Source of the DNA: Meandrina meandrites
Lineage: Eukaryota; Cnidaria; Anthozoa; Scleractinia; Meandrinidae
Reading direction: 5' to 3'
Length of the DNA stretch: 64,000 bases
Assembly (NCBI GenBank): GCA_963693305.1
Contig: OY855906.1
Span: 16,314,661-16,378,660, forward strand
Shown piece after piece: positions 36,887 through 46,846 of the stretch. Made by a program: the position numbers and the translations under genes. Every line of letters starts with the position of its first letter. Position 1 is the first letter of the stretch. The notes beneath the pieces are model-generated. The model was not told where the DNA came from. It ran no database searches and saw nothing but the letters and a program-made list of their open reading frames with translations.

Positions 36887-37420
36887 ATGGCTAGGAATGG
36901 ATACAAGAGGATCTCCACTGAGGGCGAGACAGGAAACGTCAGCTTTGTGTCTCTTCTTTTCTTTCAATGGATGAACAGCGTTTTTAAGACTGGCAATGAG
37001 CGAGCTTTAGAGGAAGATGATTTTTTGCCACTTTCAGAAGAAAACTTTACCTGTACATTGACAGAGCAGCTTCAAACAGACTGGAACAAGGAAAGCGAAA
37101 AATGCAAATCCAATGGGAAAAAGCCGAAACTTTGGAAAAGCGTCCTAAAGATGGTCTCTTTTAAAGAAGGCATGATCATCATCTTCACCGGCGTTTTGTA
37201 TTCAGGTTGTCTCCTTCTTCAACCACTCCTACTTGGATATTTGATTTCCGCACTACTATCAACACCTGAACCACAGAACAATTATCTTCTCTACGGTTGT
37301 GCAATAGCTATGGGAATTAACGCTTTAATCAGCTCCCTTAGTATGCATCACTTTTTCTACAGGTGTGAACTCCTGAGTATCAGAATAGGAAGCTCTCTAA
37401 AAGGTCTAGTTTACGCCAAG
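36887..37420 (+). pseudogene. ABCC4/MRP4-like first coding exon, orphan copy (left arm)
   Basis: The exon codes for 178 residues from MARNGYKR to GLVYAK and ends at a good donor (CCAAG|GTAAGC). It gives the cytosolic N terminus with the ABCC-type LLFFQWMNSVFKTGNERALE and EEDDFLPLSEEN, then the first membrane helices. An in-frame ATG two codons earlier (36,881) exists only here. The + strand downstream has no second exon: the spacer exons are on the other strand. So this copy probably makes no transporter unless the gene is spliced over an inverted block. It differs from the right copy at about 18 of 178 residues, far more than the SLC7 copies do. It could instead be a live exon of a + strand gene; transcripts would tell. 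Confidence 0.75.
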
Positions 37421-37446
37421 GTAAGCCCATATAAACTTGCGGTTAA

Positions 37447-38363
37447 GAACCGTTCTCTGAGAAAGTGAAGCAAAGTTGGAAATGAAAATTTTTAACCCCC
37501 CTTCATTTTTTGTGTGGAGGTAGGCTACCTGGGGGGATGAACAAAAACGACCATATTTTGATTGGCAGATGTATTGTTTCCATGGTAACCGCACTTGGTC
37601 ACGCAAGCCTCAGGTTCATGTTTTGAGCTAAAATTTCACTCTCAAAAAGTAAAAATATACGAGGCTAGTTCTCGGGTGAATGTGAACCAAATCAAATGAA
37701 ATTCCAGCAGAAAGTAGAGTCATTCCTCTCGTTTATAAAAATTATTGTAAAAGTATTTTGAGGTTTATGAACATGGAAAAAATTGACGCTGTGTAATAAA
37801 GCCTGTCGGCCATTTGGACAAGCGGCAAAATCAAGCAAAACCAATTTCGCTATTTTTCCCAAAGTACTCACTTTCTTGAAACCAAATTAGCAGCAGAGCT
37901 AATATGGATAATTTAGTTTCGAAATATTATAATATCTTTTTGGGGAACGTTATATTTTGTCCATAGGCATTCAAGACATACAAGGTAAATTGCAAAAAAT
38001 TGCAAGATTGGCCATTTTGAGGGCCTCGCTATTTGGCCTAAAAAGGCTTAAGAGAGATGAATTCAGCTTGAAAATAATTTTATATCACCTGGTCTGTTAC
38101 GTAAATGTGATTAATAACGTTTTGGTTTGCGAATTTGGTTAAATTAAAATTAATACAAAAGCCTACCTTGCAAGTTTGGCAATTTCTTCAAGACGATTTG
38201 TTGTGTGAGACTCGCCTTCGCTCCCTCCAAGTTCTTGACCAAATTAAGCACAGACACTAGCAGAAAGGCCAAATCTAACAGTTTTCTACATCAAAATCCA
38301 TTTTCCTGCGTTTCAGACCATAAATGATGATACATTCGGCCTTGGCTAATGTCGCCATTTTAC
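37447..38363. other. Spacer DNA, no exon seen
   Basis: This is unique sequence between the left arm and the last visible ABCC exon. It should hold later ABCC exons (TMD2) if the - strand gene were whole, but none is present. Confidence 0.5.
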
Positions 38364-39552
38364 CACAGCCATCATAATCTTCACGTTTCTCTTCAATTTC
38401 CCCAGCAAAGCTTTTATCACTCTTGTTGTCTACCACAACTTTCTGATAGAGCTGGTCAGTTGTTGTATTTAGAAAGCCTTGTTCCTGTAGCTCTGTGAAA
38501 CTTCCTTTCCCCAACATACGACCTTTGTACAACACAATCACTTCATCGGCTTCTTTCATGTGCTGTTCTTGATGAGAGGTTAATACCCGCGTTTTATCGG
38601 CCATCAGACCTTTGATGCATTTTTCAAAGATATGTTGGCCAACCTTGGAGTCCACAGCACTCAAAGGGTCATCTAACAAGTAAATGTCTGCATTGGCATA
38701 GACTGCGCGTGCTAAGCTTACTCTAGCCCGCTGACCGCCGCTTAAAACAACACCGCGTTCTCCGACAATTGTTTGGTCGCAGTCGGGAAACTGCTGGATG
38801 TCTTCCTTTAGGGCGCATGCCTCGGTAATTCTTGTGTACCTGAGTTCATCGTATGGCTGTCCAAACAAAATGTTTTCTCTTATTGTTCCAGAGAATACCC
38901 AGGGTATTTGAGGCACGTAAACAAGAGTTCCTTTGCAGGTTATGATTCCACTTGTGTCGGAGATTCGCCAGCGATAGCTGATAAAAGAGAAGATTTTCCA
39001 CTGCCCACCGGTCCGGTGATAACGGTTAAAGTTCCTGGTTGTGTCTTAAACGCGATATCCTGCAGAATAAATTCATCTTCTTGCTTAGTTTGTTTATGCG
39101 ACAAACCCAACACACACAATGTCGTGGGCTCATCCAGATATTTTACTCGCTCATCAGCAGTATAAGCCTCCTCCTTTTTCTTGTAATAGTTAGTCAGACT
39201 GCTTTTTAATTTTGCTGAGCCGCTTTCTGTGTTACTTGTATCTTCAGTAGCCTGATGATGTAGACTTTCTAAAAAAAGAAATTTTTCTATGCGGCCGAGC
39301 GAGGCGTAAGCTTCGTAGGTTGTCAGCAAACCATTGGCCAAGCCGAAAAAAGTATTTAATCTTGCTAGATTGATAAAGGAGACGAGCATAAAAACATTAA
39401 CGGGTGCAAGTCGCTGACCAGTTAGAACAAGAGCAATGACTGACACCAGGGTCGCAATTGGCGCCGAAGCATACTCCAAGCCTGCAACACCAGACAGAAT
39501 GGCACTCTTCTTACGTATGATGTCGATTTCGTCTCTGCAAACAAAATCGATA

Positions 39553-39905
39553 AAAATTGACGTAATGTATATGAAATGTTTCACATATGAGCTGCGGATA
39601 TATATGAAAGAGGCAAATTATCATCACAGTGAATTCCGAATTTAAAGCAATTGGAATAAAGAAGCCTGAAAAAAATTCAGGGAGTCTACGGGATTCGAAC
39701 CCGTGACCTCCGCGATACCGGTGCGATGCTCCACCAACTAAGCTATGAAGCCACACATTGGGAGCGAGGTCAATTGTGAGTTCTTATTTTCCCGTGAGAG
39801 AAGTGAAATGACCTAAAGTATATGAAATGATTCATATATGAACTGCGAATGTATATGAAAGAGGTAAATGATCATCGCAGTGAATTTTCAATTTTAAGCA
39901 ATTGG
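39553..39905 (-). mobile_element. tRNA-like SINE with duplicated body
   Basis: At 39,681-39,752 (- strand) a tRNA-like head reads GGCTTCATAGCTTAGTTGG with a perfect T arm (ACGGGTTCGAATCCCGT). The anticodon region appears to be one base short, so I do not call a working tRNA. A body with GTATATGAAATG and CAATTGGAATAAA occurs on both sides (39,553-39,665 and 39,797-39,905). It lies in the ABCC intron between exons 2 and 3. Confidence 0.65.
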
Positions 39906-40148
39906 AATAAAAATGAGATTTTTGTTCTTTGTAGCATTGTGAAAGATAGATAAACTTTTGTTTTTTTTTTGTCTCACGATGGCGCGATCCTCAATATTAT
40001 TCCAACTAAATATCGTTCCCTCATAGTTTCTTGATTGGGCACCGATCCATTCTTTAGGAATATCCATAGTCTCTATCGATGTTATCAGAATGAAGTCTCA
40101 CGTAGATGGCCTCTTAAGAAGTAAAAAAAGTAAAAAAGTAAAAAATAT

Positions 40149-40564
40149 CCCCTAGTTCTGTGAACATAACAAAATTCTTAAAAACCTTTTGAAACCTCCC
40201 AAGTTACGTTTTCTAGAAGTTTTCGAATATTATATGGCCATTTTTTGTAAAACTCTGTCCACGTGAATTTCAAATCACAGCAATTTTTTTGCATCGATTT
40301 TGGCTTCACATTGTATTTACACGTAAGACAAGAACAGAGGTTTGTACGAATACATGGGCAAGGTCAGAGAACTGTAATAAAATGGCCTATTTTCAGCATG
40401 GCACGGCAGCAAAAATCGATACAAAACTATTGCAGTACCTTGAAATTCACGAGGAACCAGTTTCACAAAAACGGCTGTATAATATTCGAATAATTCTTGG
40501 AAACGTAACTTCGGAGGTTCAGAAGGTTTTTGAGCATTTCATTATGTTCACAGAACTACGGGGA
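40149..40564. mobile_element. Fold-back element in ABCC intron
   Basis: The ends CCCCTAGTTCTGTGAACATA and TATGTTCACAGAACTACGGGG are inverted. Internal segments (CGAATATTATATGG and the inverted TATAATATTCG) also pair. A 140-codon frame inside it is not a gene. Confidence 0.75.
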
Positions 40565-41948
40565 CTAGTAGTTTTTAAGGGTTTGCCCGATCGAAAATGG
40601 GCTAGATTATCTGATTCAGCAAACATTGGAGAGGCTTCTCACAGAAATTTGGGTCCGTGGCTTGTTTCTCTCCGAGTGTCAAGTATAAAAACTTTCAATA
40701 GAAGGTGTTAGAGATGAATTTAGGTAACCATTATATTTCCGCTCTTCAGTTCCAATTATAACGATTTTCCTGAAACTTGGCTATGGTATTAAGTCAGTAT
40801 AAGCTGATTCCACAAAATTAAGCAAAAAACAATTAGCAATATTTCTTACTGGATGTGATTTTATTAAAAAAAGTGGGGTTCAGTTAAAACGCCAAAATCA
40901 TAAAAAAAATATTTTTTTTAGTAAGATCGAATTTCATTTTGTCATTTTTCTTCTAATGAGGCACAAAAGCCGCCGCAACGAAATCGAAGTGAGACAAGGA
41001 AACGAGGTTTTGACGAGCCAGTGTCGGCCCTTTGCAGCTCAAATTTGATTGAAAAACCAGGGAAAGGAAATCTTCTGGGACCCGGCAATATAAATCGTGA
41101 TAACCAGAAATTAAAATGCAATGTGACATCACATCCTACCTTCGTTTATTTTCAATCTTTTTTCTGTATTCATCTTCCCACGCATGCGTTTTGATAGTGC
41201 GAATCCCAGAAACCACTTCGTTCATCAAGGAGATGCGCCGGTCGGATTCTGCAGCTGTGCGCTTGCGCAGTGCAGCACCAGCATACGAGAGACCGACAAA
41301 ATAAGGTACAAGAAAACAGAAGAAAAGCACTCCCATAATAGCCTGCCAGCCAACAACAATCGGCAACAACGCCATAAATGCCACGAGTACAAAAGGATTC
41401 AGAGCTGCGATGAAGAAATACCTTAAAGTAATTTCGTCCAGACGCTGAACATCGTTTGATACCAGGTCAATCACTTGGCCTGTTGTAAACATTGACAGCG
41501 CATGCTTGCTAAGGTTAAGGATCTAAAAGAAACAAAACAAGAAATGTCAAGTTGAACGTGCTTGGATGAAGTGGGCATGAGCACTAGTAAACAATATAAA
41601 TACTAGAAGTAATCACAGCTCATTGAGTGCGTTTGAGTTAACAGTATACAATAGAGTCCAGTATGGTTGTAGTGTAGTGTGGCTCACCATAAACAAAATC
41701 ACAAATGCATGCGTAATTTAAAGTGATGATTTCCTTCACTCCATATGGAAAAAATATCATGTACACGAAAAATAGTTATTTATTTTACGGATAAAAACAT
41801 CAGGCATTAATTAATATATATTATTTATTTAAAACATTGTTAATTATATTAGATGCGATGCCAGACGCGAGTATCGCGCTTGTTATAAGCTTCGCGCGGA
41901 CAACACGGTATCTCCTCGTGCGCCCTCAGCTTGATTTATAAAAGACCA

Positions 41949-42137
41949 ATAGGCCTTTTCCGAGTTACCTTGTGCCTCTGTGTCAAAACGAATCTTGGTG
42001 CGAAACCATTCATATTAAATTGAGTTTTACCTGTTAGTCCATTTTTATACAAATCAAACTCATTTTCATTTGAATGGTTTCGCCCGAGGACTCATTTTGA
42101 AAAAATGAGACAAAGGGCAACTCGGAATTGGCCTATT
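41949..42137. mobile_element. Fold-back element in ABCC intron 1
   Basis: AATAGGCCTTTTCCGAGTTAC and GCAACTCGGAATTGGCCTATT pair, as do GCGAAACCATTCATAT and the inverted AAATGAATGGTTTCGC-type segment inside. A poly-C run follows at about 42,152-42,183. Confidence 0.8.
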
Positions 42138-42416
42138 TGGAGCAAGGCTACACCCCCACCCCCCTCCCCCCCCCCCCCCCCCCGCCATGTTCTCTATTGC
42201 CTACCCTCCTTAATTAAATACGTCAGAGGCTACGTCATTAAAATGAACGATATAATTACTGCCCTTCCCGTGACTTATCAGGTGATTTTTACTGGCACGG
42301 ACACACCTTCCAACAGGTTAAAATGAGTACTGCTGGTGTTTTCACAGTGTTCACAAACTATTGTAAACACTCTTGTTCTTTGGCCATTTTAATTTAACGA
42401 TAAATAAAATGCCTGA

Positions 42417-42537
42417 AACAGCGGCAACAAACATACACGAACTACGCACGGTTCGAAAAAAAGAATCTAAAATTGAGCATTTAGATTCTTTTTTCGAACC
42501 ATGCGTAGTTCTTGTGTAATGTTTGTTTCCGCTGTTT
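42417..42537. repeat. Fold-back hairpin in ABCC intron 1
   Basis: AACAGCGGCAACAAACAT and ATGTTTGTTTCCGCTGTT pair, and the inner part (GGTTCGAAAAAAAGAATCT with AGATTCTTTTTTCGAACC) is nearly perfect. Confidence 0.85.
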
Positions 42538-43644
42538 ACATTTTAAGAACTATTGTATTACTACATCAGGTGTATGCATTTTCTCTGGCATTAGTCAGTG
42601 TTGAGTAGGTCGCTGTGTTCAGTATTAATCTTATTGTAACTTCCCCTATAAGTGGTATACGGGAGAGCAACTAACCGCAAGTTTATTTAGGCTTACCTTG
42701 GCGTAAACTAGACCTCTTAGAGAGCTTCTAATTCTGATACTGAGTAGTTCACACCTGTAGAAAAGGTGATGCAGACTAAGGGAGCTGATTAAAGCGTTAA
42801 TTCCCATGGCTAATGCACAACCGTAGAGAGGATAATTGTTCTGTGGTTCAGGTGTTGATAGTAGTGCGGAAATCAAATATCCAAGTAGGAGTGGTTGAAG
42901 AAGGGCACAACCTGAACACAAAACGCCGGTGAAGACGATGATCATGCCTTCTTTAAAAGAGACCATCTTTAGGACGCTTTTCCAAAGTTTCGGCTTTTTC
43001 CCATTTGATTTGCATTTTGTGTTTTCCTTGTTCCAGTTTGTTTGAAGCTGCTCTGTCAATGTACAGGTAAAGGTTTCTTCTGAAAGTGGTAAAAAATCAT
43101 TTTCATCTAAGGCTCGCTCATTGCCAGTCTGAAAAACGCTGTTCATCCATTGAAAGAAAAGAAGAGACAAAAAGCTGACGTTTCCTATCTCGCCCTCAGT
43201 GGAGATCCTCTTGTATCCATTCCTAGCCATGACCCTTGATATTGTTAACTAAGTAAATGATGATTAAACGATAATCAAATAATCAAATAACTGTACTGTA
43301 TATATTGAACGAGAAACCGAAACAAAAATTTTTCTTCTGTGTGTGTGTTTATTGTAAGTTTCGCGGCAATTCGCTTCGCGCTTGCTATTATTTACTTTCG
43401 GAGTCACTGAAGCGCATATAAATTTTTCGTTTGTGAATAATAATTCGTTCCGGTCGAAGGTCTATATTCCACAGCGATTAAATATCAGTTATTATTAAAA
43501 GCTAGCAATGGTATATTGCAATTCCTGCGTTTTGATTGGTTAACAGGCAATGGTATATGAGCTCATATGCCATTGACAACAAATATCGTAGGCTCAAATA
43601 TTGCAATTCTTTTGGGCGTTTTTAATAAAACAGTTATTCAACTC

Positions 43645-43670
43645 GCGCTTGTTGGATATGAGATCGTTAT

Positions 43671-43703
<33 letters not shown>

Positions 43704-43735
43704 CTACCATCTTATATCCAACGCGCGCTCGTGGA
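43645..43735. repeat. Fold-back hairpin upstream of ABCC exon, right arm
   Basis: Mirror of the left-arm hairpin at 36,280-36,372, again pairing GTTGGATATGAGAT with a complementary end around GCCAACGAGGCGCGTAGCGC. Confidence 0.8.
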
Positions 43736-43747
43736 AATAATTCTTTA

Positions 43748-43905
43748 ATATATTTCACAGCAAGTTAATGTATTCCACAGAGAGTTAATGTATTTCACAG
43801 CATTTCATATCAGTTAATCTATACCACAGCAAGTTAATGTGTACCACAGAGATTACATATCAGTTAATATATTCCACAGCAAGTTAATGTATGCCACAGC
43901 AAAAA
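43748..43905. repeat. Minisatellite, right arm copy
   Basis: Units such as CCACAGCAAGTTAATGTAT and CATATCAGTTAATCTAT alternate. It mirrors 36,112-36,262 with small differences in unit number and sequence. Confidence 0.85.
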
Positions 43906-45438
43906 AAAAATCGGGGTAAACAAATTCAAATCTTTTTGTGATTTTGTCTTTTTTGTGTTATGTATTTGCTTGACTATAAAGTCAGCTTATAAGTCTCAAG
44001 AAATGTGTTCTCTTTTTATCTAATTTTGGGGTAGATTATTTCCGTTTGTTAAGGGTCTTAAAGGAAAACACAGAAGCATCATGCAAACCTCGCTCAAGTC
44101 TGCTTTAAAATGAATGGAGCGTGACCACTGGCGCTAGATATTTACTTATTATGTACTGATGATTTCCCCAACAGACTGAGAAGCAAGCTAAGAGTTCATT
44201 CTTGCTTTCTCTCTATCTGAAAACGACATGATTGTGGAGCGATCACCCACAAAACCGGCAAGACATGAAAAACCACGTCATTACCCTCCTACCGTCGGCG
44301 AGGCTCAAGACGATTACTGATTTTCGTTATTGCAATACACCAATCAAGAACTGAAATAAAACACGATTCTATATGCAAATGTTCTCGAAGACGTTCACGA
44401 TGCTGGTCATTTTTGAAATCAATACAAGTCAAAGAAGGCCAAAGATGAAGCCAATCTAAGCTTGAGTAAGATTAGTCCCTGACAGTTCATCGGAGATATT
44501 ACGGGAATGAAACATTTCAATCTAAAGTGAGAAGGCATCTTGAATAAAGCAGTGATCAGAGTCAAGGGAAGATTCGCTACAAACTTACCTTATGTCGGCG
44601 TTTAAATAGCAATCATGTCAATGGAAGGTTGGTTCTTGAAGAGGGACCGACAGTCTGTAAAGTCAACTTATTTAGTTTCCAAGGCAAACAGCACGATTAA
44701 GTCAACCTTTAGTACGCAATAAGGCGTTGGTTTACCTCGATTCATTGGTTTTGATGAAAACCCTAATTTATCTACTGTTTCTACGATTGTATTTTGCATG
44801 AGAAATACATAGTTAAGTTTGAAAGTCAAATTAATCCATTGCTGCGTTTTGCACGAATCAGTTTACGGCGATCTTCGATCACCCAAATAGATTCGCTTGC
44901 AAGAATTATGATTTTCAAAACCAAACTCATTTAGTTAAGGAATGATATAAAGTGATGGGATATTCAGCACGTTGAAGATCTCCCGAAAGATTTCCGATGA
45001 TGGCCCATAGATTTCCGAAGATCGGCCGAAAATTCCCAAAGATCCGACGGGGTCTTTTGAACTTTATCAGAGATATCTCCGGAAATCTTCCAAATATAAT
45101 TGTCCGGGGATTGTTTGAACGATCAAGAAAGTCAAGAAATTTTAAAGACAATTAAGACACGTTATATAAAGACTAAGTAACAGCAAGACAGGAATATTGT
45201 TGGAGTCAGCCAGGCCGAATGATAGGGTGTTCATTTTGAAATCCGGAGGTTCCTGCCCTCTTCAAACTTATATCAGCGTTCACAAATTTTAACCACATGA
45301 ATCATATGCATCGTAAGATTCATAGCGTCCGAAAGCTCTAAACATGTTGTTTGCCGCATAGTCTGATTTGTATCGGAAACTCCTTTCCATCAGAAAATAA
45401 ACCTCTGATGAAAGATGAAGAAGGTAGCCACATGTTAA

Positions 45439-46247
45439 GGCCGCGCTGGACCCTTGCTCATTAATAAATTCATTAGCAATTTATTTTGACGGGGTGTCAT
45501 GTTGTAAATGTTTAATTCTTCGAATTTTGAACACCGATTCCTTCAAAACTTATCAAGGATAATAGGGGTTGATGGAATTTTATCATGATTTTATCATGAT
45601 TGTACTGAGAGATGACCGTTTACTTTGATGTTACAAGCTCTTAAGTGTGAATTTGCAGATAATGCGATTTTGTGTCCAAGTTTCCAGCTAGAATAGCGCA
45701 CCAAATTAAACGACTATATAACCTAATGGTAAATCACAACCTCTTTTGTGTTCTGGTCAGAACGAAATTCTCGAATTCAATAATTACTAGGAGTTATTGG
45801 CTCCTAAGAGGGTAAAAATGTGAAATCTAAACTTTGAAACGTGCTATCTTCGTTTTGAAAAGGGATTTTAAAAATCCGTTTTGACCAGAACACAATAGAG
45901 TACACCAAGTTTATGTTCCCTGCAAATCAAGTCATGAAATTCTGTATCGGTGGAGAAAACTTGGACACAAAATTGCAGGTTTTGCCGCTTCCAAAGACCT
46001 ACCGAGTCAGTGTTTACAACAACGTGCGCTTTATTCGAAGCTTCGAATCTAATTATGCTGAATTATGATAATTCTCTACGCGCACAGGACACAAAGCGGA
46101 CAACAATAACATGTAATTACTTATACAAAGAACTTTAAGAAATATATTCTCATGAATATTTCGATTGTTGTCGGCTTCAGTCGTCGCAGTTCGTGCATAC
46201 TCTTAAAATAAATGCATACATAATTATAGCAAGGGTCCAGCGCGACC
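45439..46247 (+). mobile_element. TTAA transposon, 809 bp, right arm only
   Basis: The ends GGCCGCGCTGGACCCTTGC and GCAAGGGTCCAGCGCGACC are inverted. TTAA flanks both sides (45,435-45,438 and 46,248-46,251). The left arm has a single TTAA at the same spot (34,573-34,576) and no insert, so this site shows an empty and a filled state side by side. No transposase is encoded. Confidence 0.9.
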
Positions 46248-46251
46248 TTAA

Positions 46252-46692
46252 GGTCATTCCTCTGTTTTGCATTGTGCATCCTTACTGCGCACGATTTCTT
46301 GCGCCATTAGCGCGCGCACATAAACAAAATGGCGGCTTCTTTCTATGCAACTTAGTCCGCGAGAGAAATAAATCGTCGATTTCTCGTAAACGAGTATGAG
46401 GACCTATCAATTTTTTTCACGTATTTCGGGTGTAACGATCAAACTCTTACTTTAAAATGAATACAGATCAATTTCTATGTTTGAAAAAAGATTATCACCG
46501 AAAACGAGTACTTTGCCAGTATTCGCAATGGAATTATAAGGTGATTATGTGGTAAATACAAGGTCTTCCCGCTCCTAAACGAAGGTGGTGACCCCTCTTT
46601 TTTATTTCAAAATTTAAGTTCCCTTTAGGTAATCAACCAATAGGCAAAGTTTGGTTGAAATCTATGTTCAGTTCTATTTCGGGGGAATGACC
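46252..46692 (+). mobile_element. TTAA MITE (GGTCATTCC family), 441 bp, right arm
   Basis: Counterpart of 34,131-34,572. It shares its left TTAA with the end of the neighbouring 809-bp element and has the second TTAA at 46,693-46,696. Confidence 0.8.
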
Positions 46693-46846
46693 TTAAACGA
46701 CGAAATCCAACCTAAAAGACTAACGAACTTGGCGAGCCCCACTAACGTCACTGTAGTTGTTGTAAGTGCACAGTCTTTTGTTATAATTTTCCAAGGCCCT
46801 TATTGATAAAAGCACTTTTATGCTATTTATGCTACTATTTCTTTAT

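Larger units (their letters stand above)
26219..37446 (+). repeat. Left arm of large inverted duplication (palindrome)
   Basis: The sequence from AACACTTCATACGCGATAC to the intron just after the ABCC first coding exon is repeated, reverse complemented, at 42,671-54,778. It contains SLC7 copy B and one ABCC exon. The inner edge is where both copies stop agreeing after ATAAACTTGCGGTTA. Arm-specific differences are a Harbinger-like MITE at 28,028-28,848 and a short hairpin at 26,760-26,812 that stands in place of about 1.2 kb of the other arm. Confidence 0.95.
38364..43230 (-). pseudogene. ABCC4/MRP4-like ABC transporter, N-terminal half (TMD1-NBD1), truncated and frameshifted
   Basis: Family members export organic anions and cyclic nucleotides across the plasma membrane using ATP. 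Exons on the - strand: 43,230-42,697 (MARNGYKR to GLVYAK), 41,522-41,140 (ILNLSKHALSMFTTGQVIDL, continuing TMD1) and 39,534 to about 38,364. Phases match (0, then 2). The third exon carries Walker A (GPVGSGKSSLL), Q-loop (PQIPWVFSGTIRENILFG), signature (LSGGQRARVSLARA), Walker B (IYLLDDPLSAVD) and an H-loop histidine (TSHQ). Between Walker A and the Q-loop (about 38,964) one base is missing relative to the family, which shifts the frame. The donor at 38,364 (CTGTG|GTAAAA) is my best guess. TMD2 and NBD2 do not follow; the gene runs into the inverted left arm. The total would be about 695 residues against roughly 1,300 for a full protein. Confidence 0.8.

Noticed and set aside
39681..39752. Functional tRNA gene
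   Set aside because: T arm and A box are good, but the anticodon arm is irregular, the acceptor ends do not pair well, and it is part of a repeat with a doubled body.
40289..40711. 140-codon frame within an ABCC intron
   Set aside because: It lies inside a fold-back element whose inverted ends explain the open frame.
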